This document shows, one piece after another, positions 33,651 to 42,498 of a stretch of 64,000 nt of DNA. The stretch's first letter is position 1, and every line of letters starts with the position of its first letter. A model generated the notes under the pieces. The model did no database searches. It saw only the letters and a list, made by a program, of their open reading frames with translations, and was not told the DNA's origin. The stretch is from Vicinamibacterales bacterium (lineage in GTDB: Bacteria; Acidobacteriota; Vicinamibacteria; Vicinamibacterales; JAKQTR01), in the NCBI GenBank assembly GCA_025456345.1, contig JALOKU010000005.1, positions 1-64,000 of the forward strand. The letters are read 5' to 3'. The position numbers were made by a program, and so were the translations under genes.

Positions 33651-35597
33651 TCACAGCAGCCACGCGTACCACCCTCGCGCACCGAGGGCGATCACGGCGC
33701 CCGCCACGACCGCCGCGATCAACCTGCCCGCAGGGCGCTGCATCGACCAGGAGAGCGCGGCCGCGGCGAGCGCCGCCAGGGCCGGCGCAACGGCAAGATG
33801 ATAGCGCATCTCCAGCGGGGTCAGCACCGCCAGACCGCTGAACATGCCGAGCGTGGCCAGCCACGCCCAGAGCGTGAGGCTGAGGCGATCCCGCCGTTTC
33901 CATCGGGCGATCAACACCGCGCCGGCGAGCGCCAGGCTGCCGAACACCAGGCCGAATGCGCTGCGCGTCCGGCGGAGCATCGTCTCGAAACGCCGGCCGG
34001 CCGAGGGTCGTGCCTTTCGAGCCGTCGGCGGCGGCGTGGGAGCCACCTCGTCTGGAGGGGTTGCGTGTGCGCCGGCGGCCACAATCGCCCGAACCTCAGC
34101 CGCGAGGCGCTGCGCCTGCGATCGGTAGGTGCCCCAGAAGTGGCCGTAAAAGGCGGCGAACGAGAGCGCCAGCGCCAATCCCAGCGCGGCGATCACCCGT
34201 ACGGCCATGCGCCGGACAGGCGCGTCGCCGAACCAGCGCCAAATCACGCCGATGGCGGCCATTGTCGACGCGAGGACGACCAGCGTACTGAAGTGGGCCA
34301 CGAATGCCACGGCCGCCAGCACGGCGGGCAGCACCAGCCAGAGCCAGACGGGCCCGGTCACGGGCAGCAGGACAAGGGAGGCCACCGCGAGGACCGCCGC
34401 CGACTCGCCAAACGCGTTTGTCAGATTGCCGGTGCCGATTACGCCTTGCGCGATCGGCGTGGCGTGGAACAGCGCCAGGGCGAGGAGCGCCGCCCGGCGA
34501 TCGTTCCAGGCCCGCGCGATCATCGCGAACAGGGCGAACCCGGCCGCGCACTCGGCGGCAAGCACGACGAGCCGCACCAGCGCCACATGGTCGTGCACCA
34601 GCCTCGCGAGCGGCGCCGCGGCCAGATACAGCGAGATGCCATACGGGAAGTGATACCCGTCGGGTGTGAGCGAGGTGAAATAGTACCGCCCATCGAGCAC
34701 CCACTCCAGGCGGTGCGCCTGGAAGAGGGCATCCATGATCGGCATGGAGGGATGGAGCAGAATCAAGGCCTTCAGATAGACCGCCACCGCCGTGATCGCC
34801 GCCGCGGCGCGCCACGCGGCGGGCACCGGTTCGCGCCGGAACCGGTCCATCAGCGCCAGCGTGAGGACCAGGGCGAGCGCGAGGCCTGCCGCGAATGGAA
34901 CAGCGGGCACGGCCCTGGCATGGTAGGTGGCCATGCCCGCCACGAGCGGCCAGGCCTGGAGAAGCGCGGCGGCTGAGGCAAGGCCCGTTGCGGCGAGCGC
35001 CGGAAGTCCGGCCAGGCCGAGCGCCGCCCCGAGGATCGCAGCGGCCGCAGCGGCGCGGACCATCGAGGCGCCGGGAGGCAGCACGGCGCCGCCGCCTGCC
35101 GGCTCGCACGCGAGGCGATCGAAGGCGATGCCAAGATCGCGCGGGTCGTGCGGGCCAGGCCTGAAGGTGCTCGACACGCCGATTCCGAGCACGACACCCG
35201 GCCGGGTGGGGTTCGCCGGAATCTCGAACGGGATGAGGTCCGGAATCGTGCGCACCGGCCACGACCGAATCTCCAGCCCGTCGGCCGAGAAGCTCAGCGT
35301 CGGCAGAGGAAGGCCCGCGGGCGGCCCGCCGACGATGGCTGCGGTACACGACCACGCCACACGCCGATCGAGGCCCGGGAAGCGAAGTTCAGCCGACGCG
35401 CCGACCCACGCGAAGGTCAGGTGACGATCGCGCTCGCCGGGAAAGAACCCGGATGTCCCCAACAGTTGGTCACGGTCCATCTCGATCCGGATGGCCGGCG
35501 CCCGGCCGTACAGCACCGCCACGGCCGCAGCGGCCACCAGGGCGGCAGCCAGCGCGGCAAGGCACGCGGTGAAGAGGGATGGGCGCGTATCCATCAC
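33651..35597 (-). CDS. GT-C membrane glycosyltransferase-like protein with periplasmic N-terminal domain
   Basis: A 648-residue protein. One helix (about 10-30) is followed by a 150-residue soluble, strand-rich part (GFFPGERDRHLTFAWVGASAELRFPGLD..., IPFEIPANPT), then about ten helices. A HPSMPIMDALFQAHRLEWVLDG loop in the middle and the FPYGISLYLAAAPLARLVHD helix fit the GT-C type. The soluble part resembles a carbohydrate-binding sandwich, but that is a guess. It is the last of a run of minus-strand genes 33.6-38.8 kb, 3 nt after the glycosyltransferase gene upstream. Confidence 0.6.
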   Translation of the reverse strand: MMDTRPSLFTACLAALAAALVAAAAVAVLYGRAPAIRIEMDRDQLLGTSGFFPGERDRHLTFAWVGASAELRFPGLDRRVAWSCTAAIVGGPPAGLPLPTLSFSADGLEIRSWPVRTIPDLIPFEIPANPTRPGVVLGIGVSSTFRPGPHDPRDLGIAFDRLACEPAGGGAVLPPGASMVRAAAAAAILGAALGLAGLPALAATGLASAAALLQAWPLVAGMATYHARAVPAVPFAAGLALALVLTLALMDRFRREPVPAAWRAAAAITAVAVYLKALILLHPSMPIMDALFQAHRLEWVLDGRYYFTSLTPDGYHFPYGISLYLAAAPLARLVHDHVALVRLVVLAAECAAGFALFAMIARAWNDRRAALLALALFHATPIAQGVIGTGNLTNAFGESAAVLAVASLVLLPVTGPVWLWLVLPAVLAAVAFVAHFSTLVVLASTMAAIGVIWRWFGDAPVRRMAVRVIAALGLALALSFAAFYGHFWGTYRSQAQRLAAEVRAIVAAGAHATPPDEVAPTPPPTARKARPSAGRRFETMLRRTRSAFGLVFGSLALAGAVLIARWKRRDRLSLTLWAWLATLGMFSGLAVLTPLEMRYHLAVAPALAALAAAALSWSMQRPAGRLIAAVVAGAVIALGARGWYAWLL

Positions 35598-35600
35598 CGT

Positions 35601-36782
35601 TCAGGACCTCGACGCCGCGAGGATCTCGCGGTAGATGCCGTGGAAGCGCGCGGCGACGGCCCGCGGCCTGAAGTGGTCCGACAGCACCCCGTCGGTGCTC
35701 GCGGCGGTCCTGAACTTGCGTGAGAGAAACCCGGTGACTGCCGCGGCGAGCGCCGGAGCGTTGCCTCTCGGCACGACCTGCACGTCGTCGCCGAACAGGA
35801 GGCCGAGCTCCACGCCGCCGGGATTGTCGGTGGAGACCACCGGCGTGCCGGACGCCAGCGCCTCGAGGGCAACCGTGGGGCAGGCTTCCAGCTCCGACGG
35901 CAGCACGAAGAGGTCTGCCGCCTCCTGGTAGCGCGCGATCGTCCGATTGTCGACCAGGCCCGCGAAAGTCACCGACGAGCCGATGCCGAGCGAGGCGGCG
36001 CGCGCGGTCAACTCGTCGCGCAGCAGACCCGTGCCGCAGATCACCAGCCTGGTGTCGGGATGGGCGCCCAGGATTGCCGGCATCGCGTCGAGGAGATGGC
36101 GCTGGCCGGCCAGCGGGTGGAGCCGCTTGACGTTGAGCAGCACGTTCCGCTCGCGCAGTCCAAGCAACGCCCGGGCCTGCTGCCTGGCCGGCTCGTCCAC
36201 CCGGCTGAAGTACTCGGCCACGGGCGGGTACACCACGGTCATGTGGTCCCGCGACAGGCCGAGCTCGAGGGCGCGGTCCATCAGGCCGCGACTGTAGAAG
36301 GTGACGTGCGATGCCGAGCCGTAGGCCCGCGTGAACAGGTCCACACCGAGGCGTCTCGGCGTGTAGTGCCAGATCTCGGTGCCGTAGAGCGTCAGCAGAA
36401 CGGGCTTGCGAAGGCGATGCGCGAGGAGTCCCGACGCCTCCGGAAGGAGGCCGTTGCTGTGGAGATGCACGACATCGGCCTTGCGCAGGCCGGCCGCGGC
36501 CGCCCGCCTGATGCGGAGCAGTTCGATGAGCGATGACGCCTGCAGAATCCCCGGAATCCTGAGGGCTTTCGGACGGGCCTCGACCCACGTCACCGGGCCT
36601 GGCAGCTCCTGCTCGACCTGCTGAAGGGCTGATGGTTCACGCCCGGCCATCGCTCTCGGAGGATGCGCGATATAGCACGGTTCGTCGCCGGCCTCACGCG
36701 CCCACCACCCAAGGTGCACCGGCAGCAGCGCGTTGGCGGCCTGGTCGGGCGGCAGATGGCAGGTGACGTGACAGATGCGCAT
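35601..36782 (-). CDS. Glycosyltransferase family 4 (GT-B fold)
   Basis: A 393-residue cytoplasmic enzyme that transfers a sugar from a nucleotide donor. The N-terminal half has the acceptor-site motif VHLHSNGLLPEASGLLAHRL and LLTLYGTEIWHYTPRR. The C-terminal half has the donor-site motifs NVLLNVKRLHPLAGQRHLLDAM and EACPTVALEALASGTPVVSTDNPGGVEL, with the E-x7-E pair. The start ATG at 36782 (MRICHVTCHLPP) is chosen because the upstream frame is covered by the neighbouring deacetylase gene. It is packed with the GT-C gene downstream and the deacetylase upstream. Confidence 0.88.
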   Translation of the reverse strand: MRICHVTCHLPPDQAANALLPVHLGWWAREAGDEPCYIAHPPRAMAGREPSALQQVEQELPGPVTWVEARPKALRIPGILQASSLIELLRIRRAAAAGLRKADVVHLHSNGLLPEASGLLAHRLRKPVLLTLYGTEIWHYTPRRLGVDLFTRAYGSASHVTFYSRGLMDRALELGLSRDHMTVVYPPVAEYFSRVDEPARQQARALLGLRERNVLLNVKRLHPLAGQRHLLDAMPAILGAHPDTRLVICGTGLLRDELTARAASLGIGSSVTFAGLVDNRTIARYQEAADLFVLPSELEACPTVALEALASGTPVVSTDNPGGVELGLLFGDDVQVVPRGNAPALAAAVTGFLSRKFRTAASTDGVLSDHFRPRAVAARFHGIYREILAASRS

Positions 36783-36796
36783 GCGTGGGCCCGCAG

Positions 36797-37774
36797 TCAG
36801 GCGCCGGGATCGCGCTGCGCCCCGCAGTAGAGCGCCCGGAACTCGGAAAACGTCACCGGGATTGCGCCCAGATCCGAGACGATGTACGCGAGCGCCTCTT
36901 CGAGCCGCGCGACGAACTGCTCGAGCTCCTGCGCGGTCCTGTTGTACGGGCTGCCGCCCACGATGGCCTCGCTCGAGTGGAAGATGAGGTTCAGCAGCGG
37001 AACCCCGTCGGCCTTCATGCGGCGGGCCAGGGCGCACATGTCCTCGACCGACGAGTAGGACGGGCGGAGCCACTGGACGCGGGCCACGCCGAGCTTCTTG
37101 AGGATCCGCTTGGTCGTGTACGGCCGGGGCGCCCGCGCGTACAACCGCTCGACAAACGCCGGCACGCGGCGGTTGAGCGCCGCCGAGACGGGCAGCTCCA
37201 GCAGGTTGCTGCTGCCCGGCACCGTGGGATTGTCGTACGAAAGGAAGTACGGCGTGGGCGGCGCGCCGGCGAAGTCGGGCCCGCCTTTGTGGCCCTCGTA
37301 GAAGAGGGGCGCGACGCTCGACTCGAGCGTGTAGCCCGCGCGTTCAAGGTCGGACACGTGTGAGGCCGAGAACCCGAATCTGCCCGAGCGGTACGAGAGC
37401 GGACGCTCGCCGACCGCGTCCGCGATCGCGCCGGTCAGCGAGGCGACCTGCGCGGCAAACTGCGCGGCCGGCAACTGCAGGGCGTACGGATGACGCCTGA
37501 TGTCCTGCTCGGTGCACGGCGGCGTTTCCCACGCGTGGTGATGGGCCCCGATCTCGCAGTCCCTCCCCGAGCGCAGTTCCCTGAGCACCGCGGCGGACCG
37601 CGGGTCTTTCGCTACCGGCCACGTGATCAGGTACGTCGGCCGGATGCGGTGCTGCTGGAAGATCGCGTGGAGCCTGGGCAGGGCGTAGATGTTCTCGAAC
37701 CGCTGGTGGAGCCGGGCCTCGGCCGACCACTGGTTGTCGCCCTCGGTATCGATGCCTACCAGCAGCGACAGCAT
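36797..37774 (-). CDS. Polysaccharide deacetylase-like protein (WalW type)
   Basis: A 325-residue protein with the deacetylase (NodB-like) barrel. VGIDTEGDNQW near residue 6 gives the first acidic site, and CEIGAHHHAWETPP (about 99-112) gives the His-x-x-x-His-like metal site, but the classical TFDDG motif is not present. Similar proteins (WalW) occur in lipopolysaccharide clusters. The start ATG lies 1 nt after the stop of the GNAT gene upstream and the gene ends 14 nt before GT4, so all four genes probably form one operon. Confidence 0.7.
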   Translation of the reverse strand: MLSLLVGIDTEGDNQWSAEARLHQRFENIYALPRLHAIFQQHRIRPTYLITWPVAKDPRSAAVLRELRSGRDCEIGAHHHAWETPPCTEQDIRRHPYALQLPAAQFAAQVASLTGAIADAVGERPLSYRSGRFGFSASHVSDLERAGYTLESSVAPLFYEGHKGGPDFAGAPPTPYFLSYDNPTVPGSSNLLELPVSAALNRRVPAFVERLYARAPRPYTTKRILKKLGVARVQWLRPSYSSVEDMCALARRMKADGVPLLNLIFHSSEAIVGGSPYNRTAQELEQFVARLEEALAYIVSDLGAIPVTFSEFRALYCGAQRDPGA

Positions 37775-37775
37775 A

Positions 37776-38819
37776 CTAGCGATCCTGGTCGGAGTCGCCG
37801 AGCGTGACGTGCCACCCGGACGTGTCCTGGTAGAACGACGCCGGCACCTCGACGGCATTGATCTTCGCCGTGAACTCCATGGTCGACTTCACCTGGAAGT
37901 AGCCGGCGTGCTTCAGCGCCCGGCCGAAGGCGCCGTGCAGGCAGAAGGCCCTGATCTTGTCCGAATCGGCGGCCTTCGCTTCGCGGTCCACCCAGCCGAG
38001 AAGGGTCTCGACGCCAGCCTCGTCGCCAGGGTCGGCCAGCAGGTCGACCAGCAGGGTGACTCGCCCGCGGGCCTCCTGGAGGTGCCTGTAGACCGCGTAG
38101 CCCTGCACCTGGTCGCCGCGCTTCAGGGCGACGGCGTTGTAGCGCACGTGCGGCGCGTCGCAGAACTTCCAGTTGAGATACCGGGCATCGCGCCGCACGG
38201 CGAGTGTGAACGCGGGCGCCAGCCGCTGCCAGAGGGCCGTGAACTCCTCGCCGAAGCGGGCAATCGGCTCGATACCGGCCTTCAGCGGGCGGGCGCGCGC
38301 CACGATGCGCACAAGCGGCAGCGTGACGGCTGACACGAACCGGTTGATCGGCATCGGCCAGTTGGGCCGGCGCAACGCGCGGCGCGTCAGCGGCTTCACG
38401 AAGCAGGGCACCGGGCCCACGTTCGGCCAGCGGAGTTTCTGGAAGAGCCGGTACGACGACTCCGACAGGCCCAGCCCGAGCGCGGCCCCGACGTGCTGTT
38501 CCCAGGTCCGGAACAGCATCTCGCCGAGGCCCTGCCGCTGCCGCTCGGGGGCGACCATGACATCCATGCCCCACGACCCGCCGATTTCCTGGCCGAGCAC
38601 CGACACGCGGACGGGCATCGCCGCGTACTGGCCGATGATCGTCGGGCCCTCGCGCGCCACCCAGATCTGGGGGCCTTCGAGCGGACGGCTGGGGTTGCGC
38701 GTGTACTGCCACTCCCATCGCAGCCGGTTGCCCTCGGCGGCATCGGCGCCGAACACGCGCCGGTACATGGCGGTGATCTGACGCTCGTCTTCGGGGCGGA
38801 ACGTGTCGATGGTGGCCAT
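37776..38819 (-). CDS. GNAT-family N-acetyltransferase (polysaccharide-associated)
   Basis: A 347-residue paralogue of the protein at 15885-16922. The N-terminal GNAT domain has MVAPERQRQGLGEMLFRTWEQHV near residues 87-109, with the acetyl-CoA loop RQRQGLGE. The second half has the KAADSDKIRAFCLHGAFGRALKHAGY stretch and the end WHVTLGDSDQDR. It begins the minus-strand block that continues with the deacetylase, GT4 and GT-C genes. A possible -10 (TAGAAT, minus strand, 38938-38933) lies 114 nt upstream, overlapping the stop of the previous gene. Confidence 0.75.
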   Translation of the reverse strand: MATIDTFRPEDERQITAMYRRVFGADAAEGNRLRWEWQYTRNPSRPLEGPQIWVAREGPTIIGQYAAMPVRVSVLGQEIGGSWGMDVMVAPERQRQGLGEMLFRTWEQHVGAALGLGLSESSYRLFQKLRWPNVGPVPCFVKPLTRRALRRPNWPMPINRFVSAVTLPLVRIVARARPLKAGIEPIARFGEEFTALWQRLAPAFTLAVRRDARYLNWKFCDAPHVRYNAVALKRGDQVQGYAVYRHLQEARGRVTLLVDLLADPGDEAGVETLLGWVDREAKAADSDKIRAFCLHGAFGRALKHAGYFQVKSTMEFTAKINAVEVPASFYQDTSGWHVTLGDSDQDR

Positions 38820-38935
38820 GGCGCGCGCAGCGGTCCTTCGGGGTCAATCTGCAGCCGGACAAACGCGTGAAGCAGCCGGGACGCGCGCATCGGCCTGCTC
38901 GATCGGCTCGGCGTCTTCGGAACCCTTCAGAGATT

Positions 38936-40744
38936 CTAGCGCAGCCGCCCGCCGGCCGCGACAGCAGAGGCGGAATCCGTCGGCCGCGGCAGCCACCTCA
39001 TGCCGCCGCGGCCGAAGACGAACCAGGCTTCCTCACCCGTCTCGAGCGCGCTCTGAACCGCGATCCGGACGTCGAGGCCTCCGGTGCGCGGGCGGGCCTC
39101 GATCGTGCCCCGCGGGGTTGCGAGCAGCGCGGGCTTTGCCGCGTCGAGGGTGACGTCGAAGGTCCGCAGGTCGCGCGACGCGACGAACCCCCCCCGGTAG
39201 GGGCTGACGCGCAGCGCGAGCGTGTTCGGACCGGTCCAGGCCGCCTCCACGTACGGGTCGTCGTGGCCTGCTCTGATGAGGGTGTCGATGCGCTCGGGGG
39301 AACAGGCCCGCAGCCGCCGCAGGCTCTCGATGTTGATGTTGGCGTAGACGCCGCGCGGCCTCGTCGGCGCCGTCGCCAGGACGACGTCGCGCCCGTCGCA
39401 GCGCGCGCCCAGGCCGGCGTTGATCGTCGCCGCCGCCGCCTCGGTCATCTCCGAAGCCCACCGCCAATCCGCGCCCCGGGCGCGAAGATCCCAGCCGCCC
39501 ACGGCGATTGCCGCTACCACCACCGCGGTGAGCACCGGGGCCCAGCGCCTGGGGACCCGCGCGACGGCGAGCCCGGCCAGAAGCGCCGCCGGCATGCTGG
39601 CAAGATACAGATAACGCGTGCCCTCCGTCATGCTCGACACGGGCACGAGGGCGGCGGCCAGGAAGAGTACCAGGAACAGCAGTTCGGGCCGGCCCGCCAG
39701 CATCGGCCAGCCCGCCGCGGCCAGCACGGCCACGCCTCCGAGCGCAACCAGGCCGGCCACCCAGAACCAGCCGGGCAGACTGCCGACGAGTGCGTCGAGC
39801 CCCACTGGCGAGAGAAGATGTGCCGCCGCGAAACCGGTGGAGGTCAGCGCAAGCCTGAACGGGGCCCCGACGCTGTCCGAGATGGCGAGGATGCCGGCGA
39901 GGGCCACGGCCACGAGGAGCCCGGCGGACGCCTGCGCGCGGCGGGACCGCAACTGCGCCGCAACGCGGGGCCAGCCCCTGTGCGCCGTGAATGCCGCGAA
40001 GGCCACCAGCGCGCCCATCACCGCCAGTTTGGGCACTCGCGCCGCGCCTCCGGCTGCGGCGAGGCCGGCGGCCTGGCGCATCCACACATACAGTCCGCCG
40101 GCGGCGGCGAACCACAGCAGCAGCCGACACACGCGGGCGGGACGCGCCTGCTGGACGAACACGGCGAATCCGATCGCCACGACCGGAAACGCGATGGCCG
40201 ACTCCTTCGAGAGGATCGCCGCCAGGAACGCGCCGGACACGGCGAGGTCGCCGCCGAGACCCGGGAGGCGAAGGGCGAGCAGGCCGGCGAGGACGCACGC
40301 GGCCGCCAGCAGGTCAAACCTCGCCGACACCCAGTACACGGCTTCGTGGTGCGAAGGGTGCACGGCGAAGAGGGCCGCGGCGGCCAGCGCCGGCCACACG
40401 CCCATCATCCTCCTGGCCAGCGCGAGCACGAGGAGGGCGTTCAGCGCGTGCAGCGCGAGCGACGTCAGGTGGTACCCGGCCGCGCGATCCGCCCAGAGCT
40501 CCCAATCCAGGGCGAGTGAGAGGAACGCGACGGGACGGTAGTAGTCGAAGTGGCGCAGGCCGAAGTAGGCCAGCGGGTGGCGGAGGCCCTCCAGCCCTTC
40601 CAGCCGCGCGAGGATCAGGAAGTCGTCGGACACGAAGCCCGCCCGCAACGCCGGCCAGCACACGGCGAGCACCAGCGCCGCCACGCTCAGCGCGGCCAGC
40701 AGGGCGGGCGCGCGATGCGAGGGGGCGCCTGGGCCCGCGCTCAC
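38936..40744 (-). CDS. GT-C membrane glycosyltransferase-like protein (TMTC-like)
   Basis: A 602-residue membrane protein. The start is the GTG at 40744, whose bases overlap the TGA of the upstream gene. The first outer loop carries WPALRAGFVSDDFLILARLEGL and, further on, FAVHPSHHEAVYWVSARFDLLAAACVLAGL. This DD plus HP..HEAV.W...R.D pattern occurs in bacterial TMTC-type GT-C proteins. Eleven helices are followed by a soluble C-terminal part of about 150 residues. It is coupled to the next GT-C gene upstream, so the pair probably acts in the same glycan pathway. Confidence 0.65.
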   Translation of the reverse strand: MSAGPGAPSHRAPALLAALSVAALVLAVCWPALRAGFVSDDFLILARLEGLEGLRHPLAYFGLRHFDYYRPVAFLSLALDWELWADRAAGYHLTSLALHALNALLVLALARRMMGVWPALAAAALFAVHPSHHEAVYWVSARFDLLAAACVLAGLLALRLPGLGGDLAVSGAFLAAILSKESAIAFPVVAIGFAVFVQQARPARVCRLLLWFAAAGGLYVWMRQAAGLAAAGGAARVPKLAVMGALVAFAAFTAHRGWPRVAAQLRSRRAQASAGLLVAVALAGILAISDSVGAPFRLALTSTGFAAAHLLSPVGLDALVGSLPGWFWVAGLVALGGVAVLAAAGWPMLAGRPELLFLVLFLAAALVPVSSMTEGTRYLYLASMPAALLAGLAVARVPRRWAPVLTAVVVAAIAVGGWDLRARGADWRWASEMTEAAAATINAGLGARCDGRDVVLATAPTRPRGVYANINIESLRRLRACSPERIDTLIRAGHDDPYVEAAWTGPNTLALRVSPYRGGFVASRDLRTFDVTLDAAKPALLATPRGTIEARPRTGGLDVRIAVQSALETGEEAWFVFGRGGMRWLPRPTDSASAVAAGGRLR

Positions 40745-42480
40745 CGGCCGGCTCCTGCCGCGCCGCACAAGCCCGGTGTCCGCCAGACCTCGATGACCGG
40801 GCCGGGCCTTGTGACACGCAGCGACGGCGTGACGTCGGTGTCGGGAAGCCAACCGTCGGCGGGCAGGCCGGCCTCGACAAACGGGGTCTCGCGATGGACG
40901 AGCGTGCCAGACCGTGCCACGAAGGGAGCGAGCGGATTGGGACCGGCCGGCGCGGCGCTCTTGAGGACCGCCCACTCCACGCACGCCTCGGGCTCGCGCG
41001 AGCCGGGCTCCTCGCGCGAGAACCACGCCGGTGGCAGGTAGATCTTGTCCTCGTCCATGCCGCGCTCACCGATGTAGAACAGCCGGTACGACGGCGAGGG
41101 GTACGGCGTGCGCGCAAGCAGCGACGCCGACCGCCGGCCGGCCTGATCGGGCCGCAGACCGGCATTCGCGAGGGCCTCGACCAGGCGCTCGCGCGTGGGC
41201 CGGAGCTGCACCGAGTAGGGCTCGACCGCAACCGACGCGCCGGCCGGAACATGCGCGTGGATCCACTCCCGGGCGAGTGTCCGCGTGTCGGTCTGGCGCA
41301 GCAGGTACACCGATCTCACCGACAATGCGAGCGGTTGGATCACTGCGGCCACGGCGAGGATGGCGAGGACCGCGGGCGCATGCCGTCCTGTCCGGCGAGC
41401 CAGCGCCGCGATGCCGTACGCGCCGAGGATCCCGAGAAACGGGTAGAGCGGGTTCGCCGTGCGTCCGAACGGCCACGTGTTCGAGATGAACAGGAAGAAC
41501 ACGAGCGGGAAGGACGCCGTCCACACCAGAAGCGGGACCGACGCGCGCCCGAGGGCGATGGCGCCGGCCGCCGCGGCCGGGATCCACAGGGTCGCCTGCG
41601 ACAGCAGGTAGCCCAGTTGCGGAACGGCCGAGCCGAAAGGGCCGTACACGTGCTGCGCGCGATCGACGATGATGAGCCGGTTGGCCTGGATGTCGCGCAG
41701 CGCCGTCGTGTGATCCAGCAACACATAGGGCGATCCCGCCGCGAACGCGAGGAACATGGCCGCTACTGCCAGAAAGACGCGCGGCGCGATCCATGCGCCT
41801 GGCGCCATGCCGGCCCTGAGCGCGTGTGCCGTCACGAGCGGCACCAGCGCGTAGACGCCGTAGTAGTGGAACGACGCGGCCACACCGGCCGACAGGCCGG
41901 CGAGCAGATAGTCGAGCACCCGGCCCCGCTTCCACACCCGCCAACTCGCCAGAACGGCCACCAGGATGAGCAATGTCGCCGGCACGTCGTGCTTGACGAC
42001 GTGCGCGTCCCGGACGGGAACGTAGGCGACCGCCATGAACGCTGCCGCGACGCGCGCCACGCGTTGTCCGCCCACCCGCTGCGCCAGCGCATAGGTCGCG
42101 GGGACCGTCAGCGCGCCCGCCACCGCGACCAGCAGCCGCGCCGCCAGGTACACCGGCGTCGGATCCTGCCAGAACCGGGCCTCGAACGCGGCAAGCGAGG
42201 AGACCTGGCCGATCGCCCATTGAATCCCGGCGAGAACGCCCGTTGCCGCTGCCAGTACGTAGAAGAACAGGCTGGGATAGAGGAAATTGCGGGGATTCAG
42301 ATCGCCGGAGCCCAGCCCGAGCGCCCGCGACAGGATGCTCACCTCGTCGGGGTTGTAGACGTGCGGCAGCCCGTGGGTCAGGCCGACGAGGCGCAGGCCG
42401 AGTCCGGCGGCGAACACCGCCACGAGCACCGGGTCGCGCCACGCACGCTCATCGGGCCGGCGATGCGTCTGTTCGGACAT
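40741..42480 (-). CDS. GT-C membrane glycosyltransferase, PMT/GT39-like
   Basis: A 579-residue protein with about 11-12 helices. The first loop, GLPHVYNPDEVSILSRALGL, has the PDE acidic motif of the PMT/ArnT superfamily, and the second has VYVPVRDAHVVKHDVPATLLILVAV-like residues (RDAH.VKHD). The last 170 residues are soluble. It should use a polyprenyl-phosphate sugar on the periplasmic side. The stop overlaps the start of the following GT-C gene, and it starts 18 nt after the radical SAM gene stop. Confidence 0.72.
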   Translation of the reverse strand: MSEQTHRRPDERAWRDPVLVAVFAAGLGLRLVGLTHGLPHVYNPDEVSILSRALGLGSGDLNPRNFLYPSLFFYVLAAATGVLAGIQWAIGQVSSLAAFEARFWQDPTPVYLAARLLVAVAGALTVPATYALAQRVGGQRVARVAAAFMAVAYVPVRDAHVVKHDVPATLLILVAVLASWRVWKRGRVLDYLLAGLSAGVAASFHYYGVYALVPLVTAHALRAGMAPGAWIAPRVFLAVAAMFLAFAAGSPYVLLDHTTALRDIQANRLIIVDRAQHVYGPFGSAVPQLGYLLSQATLWIPAAAAGAIALGRASVPLLVWTASFPLVFFLFISNTWPFGRTANPLYPFLGILGAYGIAALARRTGRHAPAVLAILAVAAVIQPLALSVRSVYLLRQTDTRTLAREWIHAHVPAGASVAVEPYSVQLRPTRERLVEALANAGLRPDQAGRRSASLLARTPYPSPSYRLFYIGERGMDEDKIYLPPAWFSREEPGSREPEACVEWAVLKSAAPAGPNPLAPFVARSGTLVHRETPFVEAGLPADGWLPDTDVTPSLRVTRPGPVIEVWRTPGLCGAAGAGR

Positions 42481-42498
42481 GCGGATGACCGCTTCCGC

